DNA from: Hedera helix
Taxonomy: Eukaryota; Streptophyta; Magnoliopsida; Apiales; Araliaceae
Assembly: GCA_947179155.2 (NCBI GenBank)
Contig: OX359285.1
Location: 6,836,731-6,900,730 of the forward strand
Direction: 5' to 3'
DNA: 64,000 bases
Each line of letters opens with the position of its first letter. The stretch's first letter is position 1. The notes beneath the pieces are model-generated. The model was not told the origin of the DNA, did not search any database, and saw only the letters and a program-made list of their open reading frames with translations. Below, piece by piece: positions 1-12,751 of the stretch. The position numbers were made by a program, and so were the translations under genes.

Positions 1-124
1 TCAAATAAATTGACTCGACAACACATAGTTTTCTATTTACTAACTCATAAATTATAGGATAATATTATCATCCTTGGATAATATTTTAATACGGGCCAGT
101 ATTATTATACATTAATAATACCTC

Positions 125-3100
125 TGTGACACTGCCAAATCTGGGCCCATACAGCCTAAACTTGAGTTGTCAAAAGACTACAACAAAATTATTATAAGGT
201 AGTACAACGTTTAACAATACAGTGTATAATAATACACAACTAAGTCTTCACTATTATTGCCACATTATTTTACAACACGTGAAGACTACGATAGCTTATC
301 CCTCGGACTCTCACTCTTTTCCCCGACTAGACCCAGCTACGTTCCCATCTCCTGTTGAAAAATAATGGAACAAAAAGAAAGGGTGAGCTCAAATAGCCAG
401 TAAGAAATATCATATGACTAAGATAATGACGAATAAATTATCATTAGCCTTTAACAGTTGAGTTCTTGATAGAATACAATAGACTACAAGATTTATATTA
501 AAAACTGCAGTTAAATTCTTGAACAACGTTCAGATCAATAATACCAGCGGAATGAGCAACTCACAGTTCCTGGTCATAATCATGCAAATCAATAGTTCAT
601 CTTTGCATTACGGGTCAAAGATATCCAATATAATACCAACGGTCATGATTATACTAGTATTCAATATTTGGTCATAATCATACCAAACAACAGTTCATCT
701 TTGCACTACGGGCCAAAGATATTCAATATAACACCAACGATCATGATTATGCTAGAATCAGTCTTTGGTCATAATCATACCAAACAACAGTTCATCTTTG
801 CACTACGAGCCAAAGAGAACATTCACCACATGTCATAAAAGACACCGAACAGATGTATCGCCTTTAACCTATTATAACGCCTTTAACCTATCATTTGTTC
901 AACAATTATATCGCATTTGTGCCCCCGGCCCCAGATCTTCACAACAACTTAATTTTTGATGATTAGAATGATATAAATGATGAACAGAAAAAACAGGATA
1001 AACAATAAGTATCAGAAGTTTACTTTGTGCAGATTCAAATAATGTCCAAATTATCAACATGATGTGGAGTAAAATTCAAAAATGATATTCAAGATCCATA
1101 GTTTAGAATAACGGTTACAGTTCAATAGAAATGTTCACGTAAATAGGAAGGTTCAGTTGAATTGATGAAGTGTAACTATTATGGAACATATAATATTTTT
1201 AGGAATTATAAAAGTAATAGTTCCATAATAAGTTTCAATTTAGGTGTATGAAAGAAAATAATATCCCTTACCGTAGCAGGTTTGATTAACAAAAGGTGAA
1301 GGAAATTAATATCCCTTACCATAGCAAGTTTGAATAATGGAAGATGAAAAAGATGGTATCCCTTATGAGTATAAAGGAAAATAATATCACTTACGAATAT
1401 GAAAGAAAATGATATTACAAACGAATATGGAATAAAAGTGTCATGTGATAATTCGTGTAAACAAATTATTTCCACAAGAGACAAATAAGAAATGAATACA
1501 AAGAGTAATTCACCAAACATGCGGTAATCCGCGTAGTCAGGTTATTCTTAGAGATTAATAAGGAATGAATACGAAAGGTTATTCACCAACAGGCGGTAAT
1601 CCGCGCCGTAAGGTTATTCTCACAATTTAATAAAAATTGAATACGAAGAATTATTCACCAAACAGATGGTAATCCGCGCAGTAAGGTTATTCTCAGAGAT
1701 TAATAAGGAATGAATACGAAAGGTTATTCACCAACAGGCGGTAATCCGCGCCGTAAGGTTATTCCCACAATTTAATACATGAAAATAAATGACACATCTT
1801 ATGAGTAAGAAAGAAACGATATTATTTTCGAAAATCAAATAATGATAATCCATTACCGTAGTAAGTTTGAATAGCAAAATATGAAAGAAGATGATATTCC
1901 TTACCTTAACACGTGACTGGATATTGATTTAAATGAGGTTGATTAACTTGAACAGTACTCGTACACTTATAGATATTCACAAATACTCAAGATGACTTAA
2001 GCACACTTAGAGAGAACTTACACAAGAAGTATTTAGAGAGTGAAAGAAAGAATAAGTAAGGAAGTTTATGAAAAATCCTTAAGTTAAGGCCTCTATTTAT
2101 AGCAAAAAATCTTATCATAACCAAGATTTTCTAATTTAATCCAAACCGTTCATTTCAAGATAATGTTTAATCCATACCATTCATTTCATCTTTTAAGATT
2201 TCTTTAATCTAAATCATTCATTTAAAGATCATCTTTTAATCTACACCATCCATTTCAAATTCTATATTATCTTTAATCTATACCATTCATTTCATCTTTT
2301 AAAATTTTCTTAATCTAAACCATTCATTTAAAGATCATCTTTTAATCTACATCATCCATTTCAAATTCTATATTATCTTTAATCTATACCATTCATTTTA
2401 TATCACCTAACTTTATATTATAAACAAATAACTTTATCAATTCAATTATTCAATAATAATTCACACTTATTCATTATTATGACTAATTGTTATAAATACA
2501 GTGTAGTTGGCTCTCTAAGTTAGATATCAAGTTAATTAATTAATGAAATACAACTGTTTAAATAACATCATAATAGAGATAACAATAATACAAAAAGTAT
2601 GTAAAAGAAAGAATACGTTACTGTGTCATGACAATTATTGATTCAATAATGTGAATTACTGTGCATATGTTACTGTGACAATTATCAGTTTAATAATATG
2701 AATTATTGTGCATGTGACAATAAAGTCAAATATTGTACCATAACCACTTTATCATTTTAATAATACGAAACATTTTGCAATGCCGTGTGCTACTGTGCAA
2801 TACCGTATGTTACTGTGCAATACCGTATATTACTATTCTTTTACCACCGGATATTTTAACAATTAAAAGTGATAGTACCATTAACCATTTAAAAATTATT
2901 TATGTTGTTTTCTATATCCGATAATTATTCGTTGTGGGGTCCACCAATGATTGGTTCGTACGGCGCCGTCGTACGAATATTCCCCGACAGAACGAATATT
3001 TCCCGACCAAACGATTATTGTCTGACATAATATAATTTACACATAACATCCTTAACTTTTAACTTTATCAATTTAACCACTTACTGTTTCAGAAAAAAAT

Positions 3101-3157
3101 ATATATATATATGAAGAAAAATTAAATTTTGTATTTCATAAAATTTGGGGTCTTACA
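125..3157 (-). mobile_element. Solo LTR (family B) with 5-bp target duplication, nested in another LTR
   Basis: This 3,033 bp unit has TG...CA ends (plus strand TGTGACACTGCC to GGGGTCTTACA) and is flanked by the direct repeat ACCTC at 120-124 and 3158-3162. No primer-binding site or coding region is attached, so it is a solo LTR. On the minus strand it aligns from end to end with the LTRs of the young element at 26541-35111, including the internal tandem repeats. The sequence on either side is continuous with the family A LTR, which proves the nesting. A TATA-like box occurs near 2091-2103 on the minus strand. Solo LTRs usually arise by recombination between the two LTRs of a full element; here that is inferred. 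Confidence 0.93.
1521..1770 (-). repeat. 72-bp tandem repeat in family B LTR (four copies)
   Basis: The block around GCGGTAATCCGCG recurs at about 1521, 1593, 1666 and 1738, a period of 72-73 bp. The matching array in the young element LTRs (28022, 28094, 28167 and again from 33643) has three copies. Each unit carries a GC-rich core in otherwise AT-rich DNA, which suggests a conserved cis element of the LTR; that role is inferred. Confidence 0.85.
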
Positions 3158-3379
3158 ACCTCATTCAGTTAGAAACGTTATTAAGTATTGAACAACATCT
3201 TAATTGGTTACTAATATTATTAAGCCCTTAATAATATTCACCTAATTACTAATATTATTAATTCTTTAATAATATTTCATCACTTGCTATTATCATTAAA
3301 TATTTAATAATGATTTACTCCTTTAGTAATATTTAAAGACATAAACAATTAAATGTAAATTCTTTAATCACCTCCTTAT

Positions 3380-4080
3380 TCATTTATTTTCTTCCTTTTA
3401 TTTTTTTAATATTAAATAAATAATTAATTTAATTAACTTTACTTGTTTATTTATCTTTACATAAATAATTATTTTTTAACCTTATTTTTCTTTAATTATT
3501 ATTTAATATCATTTAATTAATTAATTAATTATCCTCAATTCCTTTAATGATTATTGAATATCATTAAATAATAACTTCTTAATTAATTATCTCCATTTAT
3601 TACTTAATATTAATTAAATAACAAATGATCATTTTATTTACTTCATCTCCTTTTAATTATTATTTAATATCATTTAAATAAAAATTAAATAATGAATCAT
3701 CCTTATTTTTTAACTAATAAATAATTACCTCATTAACTTTATCTTCCTTTAATTATTATTTAATATCCTTTAAATAATAATTAAATAATTAATCATCCTT
3801 ATTTATTAAATAATAAATAATTACCTTATTACTTTATCTTCCTTTAATTATTATTTAATATCCTTTAAATAATAATTAGATAACTAATCACTATTATTTA
3901 TTATTTAATATTAATTAAATAATAAATAATTATTTTATTAATTTCATATACTCCTTTACTTTATTTATTATTTAATATTATTTAAGTAATAAATAATAAC
4001 AATTATGTATTATTTAATTAAAATTAAATAATACATAATTATTTTATTATTTTATCCTTATTTTTCTTAAGTCCTTTGTA
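3380..4080. repeat. Array of AT-rich imperfect palindromes in family A LTR
   Basis: Units built on TTATTATTTAAT...ATTAAATAATAA recur every 50-70 bp, each an imperfect inverted repeat separated by short spacers such as TTTATCTTCCTTTA. The same array is in the other two LTRs of this type (18780-19400 and 38150-39270). Its conservation in position suggests a structural part of the LTR rather than random AT richness. Confidence 0.75.
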
Positions 4081-5604
4081 TTTATTAAAAAATACCTAAT
4101 TGACTTATTATTTTTATAACTCTTTTATATCTCTATTATAACACAAAATAATTTTTGTTTATTTTTCCAACTTTATTTTCTATTTTTAAATAATCCATTT
4201 CTATCCAAAAGTTTCCGTATTTATTAAAAATTTAGTTTTCATTAGAAAATTATGAAATTTATATGACAACTTCCTTCCATCCTATAAAATCTCTAGTAAA
4301 AATTTCATAAGTTTCTGAGTTGTACACATCATGTTATTGCTAATAAAATTTTTAAAACATACGAAATAGTTTGAGTCATAACTCACTTATTCGAGGTCGG
4401 ATCGAGCTGAAATTTTTACAGTGGCTACTCTATACTATATACTATCACATATAAAATGGCTGAAATTTTTAGAGTAAGCAAATTGTCCAAAATAGGCCCT
4501 TTAAAAATCTGGACAATAACTTTTTGGCATTTTTTCGGCAGAAACTATTTTGCTAGAAAAATCACCATAAATAACTCGTTTAATATTTTTAAGTCGTTCT
4601 ACTTGGAAAATCTTCATATCTTATATATCTACCACCCAAAGTTGACAGATAATGAATACGAGTTACAGAACGTAAACAATAATTCCAAGAATGAACTGTT
4701 CAGTTTAAGGATTTTTCGGTAAAGTCGATTTCATGCTTTTGATCATCTTTTTCAACATAAAAGCATATAAATACCCATGCTAAACCCTTTTAACCATAGA
4801 TCTACTAATATAACATGGATTTAAGTATTGAGAGTTTTGAAAATAATTTTCTACCATAGAAATTAAATATCTCAACAAGAGAAGTATAAAAACTAGGGTT
4901 TAGAGTGTTTTAATACCTCTGGCTCTTGTGTGCTTGCTTTCTAGCCTTCCCAAAGTATGAAATAAATTTTGAGGACATCCAAAGACCACCAAGGCTGCCG
5001 ACCACTCCTCTTGGATCCCTCTTGGTGTTTTTATTTTATAACTCTTTAGAACACAAGTGTTTTTATCTGTTTCTCCAAAGCTCTCTAGCTTTCTATACTT
5101 GGTGAATGCAACAAATGAACAACAAACTTTAAAAGGCTTATGATAGGTTCTATTTATAGAACTCTAGGAACACTTCATTAATACTCTTAAGCACCCAACA
5201 TTTGGTTAATTTGGCACTAAACCATATAGGAACAAGATACACAAAATTAGGAAAATAGGTTGCCTTGAGGAGAGATTTAAGGAACTAGGTTGTGTTGGAG
5301 TAATTTAGGGATTTTTTGAGCTTTACACCACATTGGGTTCTCCCCTTCTAGAAATTTGGCCCCTTCCTTCCATTTTTCTCTAATTTTGCTTAAATTTTAA
5401 TCTAAAATACTATATATACAACAACTTGTATATATATATATATATATATATCACCCAACACTTATACCATTTGGGTTACCCATTGGACTTTAAATTAACT
5501 TTCATTGGGCTACAATTCATTCACCAAAACTAAGTTTTACCTCAACCTTTAATTAATTATATTTGATTTTTTCTACAAATCTTATAAATATCTGGGGTAT
5601 TACA

Positions 5605-7559
5605 TAATTAACTCCAAATTAAAATAATTCTAAATATAACTAACCCCAAAATAACATACTTCTAAATACAATTAACCCCAAACTAACATACTTCTAAAAG
5701 CAATTTATATTAACAATAATAACTAATTTGAAGAAAATATTTAAAATATTAATAAATAATCTCATTTGAATATTTCTTTTCTACTCACATGGTCTTGCAA
5801 AATACAAAATTTTTATTTTAAAAATCAAAATAAATTAGACAAAATCAACACAGTTGACAAGCCTAAAGCTAGAGCAAAAATCAACATGCATGTTATACAA
5901 AAAATAAAGATCAACATAGTTAACAAGCCTAGAACCAGAGCAATCTAAACCCAAATCAGACACAGAACTAACCTCTTCACATGCATCAAAAAATTTATCT
6001 TCTTCAACTTCGCTATAATTACACATTATTACTGAAGTTCAATTTACAAAAACCTACTCCCAACAAAAATTAAATAATTGAAGTAGAAACAAATTTTATA
6101 CTCTAAAGATAAAACTCACTCTTAATCGATAAGAACAAAAGTTTTAATTTTTATTTAAGAAATAGAGAGAGAGAGAGAGAGACCACAAAAATTCAAGAGA
6201 TATAGGTTTTTGAATCCAACCATCAAAGAGTAAAACCCAATACATATCAATCTGAGCCCAGAACATGTATTTGCCACAAACATAGATCTTATAAATTCCA
6301 TAAAGATTAGGAATTAAAATCAAAGCATAATATTTGAACATGTATTTGCCCACAAACATGCTGAGGGAGGTACTGCTTGAGTGAAGATCAAGGGTCTAGG
6401 GGCACAAGTTAGTAGGGGAGGAATTCTAATTCATTTGGCCATGAATGATACTGATTGAGATTATGAATTTATGATTTTAATTAATTTTATTTAGTTATTT
6501 TTTTTCTTATTTATTTTTAAACATATATTTAGTGTTGTATTACTTAATTTTGTATTTTGTTTAGTTCTTTAGTATTTTTCCAAATTGGGTTATTATTATA
6601 TTATTTAATTAATTAGTTGCTATTATATTTATTTTATTTTTTTCTTTTATGAAAATAATTGAGTTAGCGGAGTTAACTATTTTATTTGAATTAATTAATT
6701 GAGTTAATTATTTTATTTAAGTTAATTAGTGGAGTTTGTTATTTTATTTAGTTAATTAGTGGAGTTAACTATTTTATTTGAGTAAATTATTAAATTTAAT
6801 TAATGAGATTAATTATTTTATGTGTATAGTGATAGTTTGTAGTGAATTTTATTTATTTTAAGTGGTATTTAATTAGTGTGATAAATTTTTTATTTAAACT
6901 AATTAGTGAATTTTAATTATTTAACTTGAGAGCTGAATTATAAATTTAACCGTACTTAATGTAATACAAGTATAAGTCAAACCATAATATATTCCGGCCA
7001 ATTTTCATCGGAATTAAAACTCGGGGCGGGCTAACTTGTTTGCAATTTGGTACTTCACGTAGAGATCTTTGTGCCCCAATCTTAATTGTTTGTAAGTTTT
7101 AAAAACAGAAAAAAAGTTATTTTTTTTTGTTGTAATTTATTATTATTTTTTATTATTATACATCATCGTCGATCAAAGGTGATAGTGTAAGATCACTCTT
7201 ATGTAATATTGTAGGTTTCTCTCGTCTACTTTCCATTCGGTTGGATTCGATTCGATTCGATTCGATTCACATACAGACACTCAGATTCTCACTACAAAAT
7301 TACCACCATTATCGATCGAATAATTCCCCTAATTATCCCTCAGTACGATTCCATTCTTTACACTTTGGATCGATGTATTCTTTGGCGGAATTCGGTATCC
7401 ATTTCCAATCAACAGCTCATCGGAGCATCCTAGGTTTTTGTTTTTCTCTCTAGAAGTTGCTATATTCATTTTGCTAGTGTTTTCTGATTTTTGTTGCTTT
7501 TTGATCGGTAGTGGAATTAGGGCTCTTATTTTGTTCGAAATTTGATTCCGATCGGTGAC
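5605..7559. other. Intergenic region and 5' region of the phosphatase gene
   Basis: No supported gene. It holds a short direct repeat around ACATACTTCTAAA (5651 and 5689), a GA run at 6165-6181, and degenerate repeats around TTAATTAGTGGAGTTAACTA at 6660-6800. A minus-strand open frame at 5835-6026 encodes 63 residues with an acidic start (SEVEEDKFFDACEEVSS); it resembles a decayed gene exon but I cannot assign a family. Five GATTC units lie at 7244-7268, probably in the 5' leader of the phosphatase gene. Transcription start is not evident. Confidence 0.5.
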
Positions 7560-9945
7560 ATGAAGATCGAGGATTTGGATGATATTGAGACCGATGGAGA
7601 TTATGATGGTGGAAAACAGATTGTTGGGGTTGATTCCAAGAGAGCATTAGTTGGAGCTGGGGCTCGGATCCTGTTTTACCCCACCCTTTTGTACAATGTT
7701 TTCCGGAACAAGATTCAAGCTGAGTTTAGATGGTGGGACGAAATTGATCAGGTTACTTCTTAATTTTACTTCAACTACATAAATATGAATATTGTAAATT
7801 ATTGTCAGTCTGTCTAGTAATTTGGTTATACGAATGTATAAACACTGCTATCCTTGAGAATTAAGTCACTGTGTAATCGTTTTATTTAATTTTTATCTAT
7901 TTATTTATTTATTTATTTATTTTTTGCCTCTTGGATTTTTTGGTTTATGTTAGTTTACTTAATTTGCTTAGAGGATTCTCTTTGTATGTTGTGTTATATT
8001 GTTTGGTATTTGTATGCTTATTAAGCATCTTTTTCCTCTTGGGAAAAAATATTTAGGAAATTAAAGAAAGTTGGAGTTGATAAATTAAGAACCTCCATTT
8101 AAATGTGTAGTATTCCATATCATATATGTTATGTTTTTGTTTCTTTCCAGCAGTGATCTATCTTAGTAAGCAAATGGAAGTGTACTTAATTATAATATGA
8201 TTGGTTTCTCTCGTTTAATTTGTTGTATTGATGTTTTTTCAGTTTCTTCTACTGGGTGCTGTTCCATTTCCCAAGGATGTTCCTAGATTGAAGCAGCTTG
8301 GTGTTGGTGGCGTCATCACCCTTAATGAGCCTTATGAAACTTTGGTTCCAACCTCATTGTACCATGTGAGTAATTTTTACCCATCTTCAAATTAAATATG
8401 AATGTCTTTTCTCCAGCATTCTCCTCATTTTTCTCATTTTATAATTCCTGACGGACCTTAGCTCTCTTTTGATGGATTGATCGGTTCATTTGTAAAAGAC
8501 TGCCTTTAGTTTTAACAATTTTAAAACTATAATTGTTCTTTACTTTTAATTCTTTGAGGGAGCTCAATTAAATTTTTATGGTCATTCCAACTTGTTAGGG
8601 TTGTAATATTTCCTCTCTTCTATAAAATTGATCGGGTATGGACTGAGGCTTAAAAGACTTGATGTATTCTAGGAGTGTATAGTTACTGTTCTAGTTCCAA
8701 GATTCAAAATTAAAAAACATGGCCTTTATCAAGGTGACTTTTTAAAATTTTTTAATAAGTAAGAATGATTTCATTTAAAGTTTCAATTATTTTTCTTTTT
8801 GCCTTGAAGAAAGAGCTCGCTAGTATTTTTAGCTGTTTATAGATGAAAAATTAAATGTTGAGTTTAGAGTAATTGATACTTGATATCATTAATTTCAAGT
8901 TTTGCCGATATCATTATTAGATAGTGATTTCTATACTACATATAAATAATGATAGAAGTTTCGAATTAGAATTTTCCTGGATGTTTTGTCTCATATTCCT
9001 TTGTTGGATATTTATTGTGTTCTTGATTTTAGATTCCTGTAATCCCCATCTTATGTTTTTTTCTAGGCCCATGGAATAGACCATCTGGTCATTCCAACCA
9101 GAGACTATCTCTTTGCCCCTTCATTTGTGGATATTAATCATGCAGTAGATTTCATTCACAGTAAGTAAATTATCTCTACCTTGCCTTTATCTGTTGTGTT
9201 TGTACATTTGGGGTTTCTGTCCATTGCTTCTTTACTGTACTGCTTTTTGGTCGACAGGGAACGCATCTCGTTGTAGGACTACCTATGTACACTGCAAAGC
9301 TGGGAGGGGAAGGAGCACAACTATTGTTCTATGCTATTTGGTAATGTTCTTTCTACTACATGGATGGGTTTAACTTTTTATGCTAAATATTGCCTCTAAG
9401 GCAGCTTTAATTGTGATTCTATTAAGCATTGAGCTCTCTTAGCTATTTAGAAATTTTTGATTAAACTGATAATTTTTAAATGTGCAGGTGGAGTATAAGC
9501 ACATGAGTCCTGTTGCTGCACTGGAATATGTGAGGTCTAGGAGACCTAGAGTACTCTTGGCTCCCTCTCAATGGAAAGTAAGCAATAATTTTTCTCAACT
9601 ATTTCACATTTTATCATACCTGTACGTAATCTAGATTTCATAACATTTATTTGCTTCATGCTCATGGATGTTGTGAATAAGCAGGCAGTTCAAGAATACA
9701 AGCAGCATCGACTAGCTTATACTGCACACTCTCCCTCAGGGGATGCTGTTTTGATTACAAAGGCAGATTTGGAAGGCTATCACAGCCCTTATGATACTGA
9801 TACTGGGAAGGAACTAGCAATTGTTACCAGAGTAACAAGGAACAGTTCCATGATTGCAAGATTATCCTGCCTCTTTGCATACCTGAAAGTTTCAGGTGGC
9901 TATGCACCGGCCACTAGGCAGCTCACTGAGGCACATGCTTGCTAA
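7560..9945 (+). CDS. PTPMT1: PTPMT1/DSP8-type dual-specificity phosphatase
   Basis: Six exons: 7560-7751, 8243-8365, 9067-9160, 9258-9340, 9488-9577 and 9685-9945. All introns are GT-AG and the phases join without a stop, giving 280 residues. The signature HCKAGRGRS in exon 4 is the cysteine-phosphatase loop (C-x5-R); KALVGAGARILFYPTLLYN near the N terminus and PRVLLAPSQWK before the last exon are characteristic of plant PTPMT1-like proteins. In Arabidopsis this group dephosphorylates phosphatidylglycerophosphate for phosphatidylglycerol and cardiolipin synthesis; that function is by family. The ATG at 7560 is the first in frame and opens an acidic segment (KIEDLDDIETDGDYDGG). The tail after residue 194 is long and ends in a Cys-rich part (ARLSCLFAYLKVSGG) seen in plant homologues. 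A Copia solo LTR sits 220 bp past the stop. Which of the paralogues it is cannot be decided here. Confidence 0.9.
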
Positions 9946-10164
9946 GGGCACCCTTAGTTGTACTGTGGTTGCTTGTGCAGTGGAGCATTATGGAAATAAA
10001 TGTATTTTCCATGCTTTTGGCAATGTTATGTTTAAGAGAGGAATAATGGGAGAAACTAACAAAGTGGGAGATGTTGAAGAGCTATTCAATGTTGTGTAAA
10101 ACATGGTGAGGAATGACTTGCCATACGTTTGTATATATATGCATCGGTTTTCATTCTTACTAGT
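9946..10164 (+). other. Probable 3' UTR of the phosphatase gene
   Basis: This AT-rich stretch follows the TAA stop and has no independent coding signal. An open frame from 9896 overlaps the end of the gene in another frame and looks like chance. The original 3' flank is broken at 10164 by the solo LTR and resumes at 10979. Confidence 0.5.
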
Positions 10165-10978
10165 TGTTAGGGTGTAAATATTTGAGTGATGATTCACCAT
10201 TTAGATATTTATAAAGTCATACAAGTGGAGAGATAGTGACAAATTTACGTTATGAGATTTTGGGCGGTGGGACATTACTAAGAAATATCTTCGCACACAT
10301 TAGATTGAGAGAGACGGTCACTTTATATGCTTTATATACAGGGAGTCAGAGAAGAGATATGAGAGACATGCCACATTACAAAGAAGAGGGAGAATATATC
10401 ATCTTCTCCATTATATCAAATATTGGACCGGAATACTCTATCTTGGTCACACTCCGGCACACATCGTGATCAGCAGAGTGAGAAAGAAATTATACATCAC
10501 ACACAATACACAAATACCAAACCCAAAAGATATAGTTCAACCCAAATACTCCATCTTGATCACACTCTGACACACATCGATATACACAGAGTTATAGTGA
10601 TAAACAGTGTGAACACACAAGCACCATTCATACACGTCGGTAAATATCGAAGGGTAGACATATACACCACGTGTATGAAGAAACATTGTCGTGTCTCGTT
10701 ACAAATCATTATATATCGACATATATCGGTATACGTCGACCCGTGCACGGATGAGTATTTTTCCTATGAGAATGTTGTAACACTTCTAGTATCATTCTAG
10801 TGAATTTTGGAGATCTTTCCCCCGTGGTTTTTCCCGTATTGGGTTTCCACGTTAATTCTTGTGTTCTTATGTTTTGAGTTATTTCTTTACAGTACAATTT
10901 ATATTTTCAGCATGTATTGACATACTTTTTGGTCTACTCTTTTGGTGGTTTTGTCAAGCGCAAAATTGGACGTCAACA
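10165..10978 (+). mobile_element. Copia-type solo LTR with 5-bp target duplication
   Basis: An 814 bp unit starting TGTTAGGGTG and ending CGTCAACA is flanked by CTAGT at 10160-10164 and 10979-10983. The 3' part (around 10815-10870, CCCGTGGTTTTTCCCG, GGGTTTCCACG) resembles the end region of many plant Ty1/Copia LTRs, which also sets the orientation. A direct repeat with the core TCACACTC, 114 bp apart, begins near 10433 and 10547. There is no primer-binding site or internal domain, hence a solo LTR. It lies just behind the phosphatase gene and could supply or disturb its polyadenylation site; that is inference. Confidence 0.88.
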
Positions 10979-10983
10979 CTAGT

Positions 10984-11489
10984 TATTACATATCTGCATC
11001 GATTTTGTTTCCGATTAACCCCCAAGTCAGTTCTAAAAAAATAAATAAAAATACAAACAAACTCCATTTCTGTAATTCTCGATTTTCTGATATGCAGATT
11101 AATGGAAATGGTATAGATGTTACTTCTCCTATCTTGTTTCATAGCAAATACTTACTATGGATCATTATTATTATTATATATATATATATATATAGATGAA
11201 GTTTGACTACATATCAAGATTATAGATTATTTATGCTGATTATCATTAGTATTCTTTCTAATATTTTTTTTTCTTTTTTTTTTCTAACTTTAATTACAAC
11301 CTTAAAATATATCAGAGGACTGGAGTGTTTGTTATAAAAAATTCTGTATGTGAAATTATGGAGTTAAAACGGAGTTTGAAGTTGAGATTAATAACCCACT
11401 AGGGCCGGTGGAGTTTGCTCGCAGCGAGAGTTGGTTTGTCAACAGTTATTGGGTAACCATTGATCGTCCGGGCTATTGTTCAGTGTAGT
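10984..11489. other. Intergenic remnant between solo LTR and nested cluster
   Basis: About 500 bp without a gene. It contains an (AT)n run at 11177-11193 and pyrimidine tracts near 11265-11285. With the insertions removed, it is continuous with the sequence from 48165 onward. Confidence 0.6.
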
Positions 11490-11650
11490 TAGATTGATGG
11501 GAATTATATTTGTAATTATTTATTTATAGATTTAATATTTTTATTTTATTTTTATGAAAATAATGTATTTATTTATGGAATTATTGTAATTTTAGGAGAT
11601 AGATAATATTTTATTAGTAAGGGTGTTTTAGTCTTTTAATATTTTCTGTA

Positions 11651-12262
11651 GATTAGGCTTTATGTCCTAATTGAATTAGAGTTACTGTTTATTTTAAAGG
11701 GATGTACTTTTAGATTTTACTAGAATACAAATTATTATTATTGACACTACAAAAAAAAAGGGTCATTGCCAATGGACATAACCGTCGCCAATGACATAAT
11801 TGCCATCGACAATGTGTCATTAGCGACAGGTACATTCCGTTTCCTCCACTCCCCGTCGATCGCCGTCGGCAATGATAAATTAGCGATGGCAACATTAGCG
11901 ACGGTCTCTGCTGTCGATAATACACTATTAGCGATGGTATCAACGACGGTATTATCTATTAGGCTTTATGTCCTAATTGAATTAGGGTTACTATTTTATT
12001 TAAAGGGATGTACTTTCAGATTTTAATAGAATACAAATTATTATTATTGACACTACAAAAAAAAGGGTCATTGCCGACAGACATAACCGTCGCCAATGAC
12101 ATAATTGTCATCGACAATGTGTCATTAGCGACAGGTACGTTCTGTCGCCCCCACTCCCCGTCGACCGCCGTCGGCAATGATAAATTAGTGACGGCAACAT
12201 TGGCGATGGTCTCTGCCATTGATAATACACTATTAGCGATGGTATCAACGACGGTATAATAT
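11651..12262 (+). repeat. 306-bp tandem duplication spanning the LTR/CACTA junction
   Basis: The interval of about 11651-11956 is repeated at about 11957-12262. Each copy holds the end of the LTR fragment (ATTATTATTATTGA) followed by a CACTACAAAAAA terminus at 11745 and at 12051. The copies differ at roughly one base in ten in the CACTA part, mostly by transitions, so the duplication is not recent. Confidence 0.88.
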
Positions 12263-12751
12263 GTCGCCAATGAAGAATATTAAAATTAAAAAAAATTCGC
12301 TAGCGACGGACTAACCGTCGCCGATGACTACTGTCCGTTGCTAATGACATTAATTTTTAAAAATTGATGTTGACATTTGCAACGGTATCGTCTGTCGTTG
12401 ATACATCATTATCGACGGACTAACGCTGTCGCTAATGACCTTTTTTAAAAAAAAAATGAAAAGAGTTGCAAAAAATCTCTACTTTTGTTTACATACATAT
12501 AATTGTTCTTGTTATAAACCAAAAATAACAAATAATTCTTGACTAACGCATACTAATGACCATTCAAAAATATACAATCAATCATCAAATGCGTACACAA
12601 CGTAATCACATAAATCATAAAATATAATCACTGTATAACCAAACATAAAAGTAAATATAAATCATCAAACTAACTAACTACAATAACCTAGTCTGTACAA
12701 CCCAAAAACTAACTGTAGTTAGATACATAAAAGTAAAAAATCTACAAAGTG

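Larger units (their letters stand above)
1..5604 (-). repeat. Tekay-like LTR (family A), cut by window edge and interrupted
   Basis: Read on the minus strand this is the 5' part of a large Ty3-type LTR. It begins at 5604 with TGTAATACCCCAGATATTTA and runs leftwards past base 1. Bases 1-124 and 3163-5604 align in order with 18439-22081, another LTR of the same family. Examples are the shared blocks around 4800-4900 and 20160-20260 and the terminal motif at 5588-5604 versus 22065-22081. Bases 125-3157 are a later solo LTR insertion. A TATA-like box (minus strand) lies at 5151-5160. No coding sequence belongs to it. About 1 kb of the LTR, by comparison with the complete copy, must lie left of the window, so solo or full-length status cannot be judged. 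Confidence 0.85.

Noticed and set aside
7542..7559. In-frame extension of the phosphatase upstream of the ATG
   Set aside because: It would need a TTG start; the ATG at 7560 is the natural one.
9896..10099. 67-residue frame overlapping the phosphatase 3' end
   Set aside because: Out of frame with the conserved C-terminal exon and without known motifs; best read as 3' UTR.
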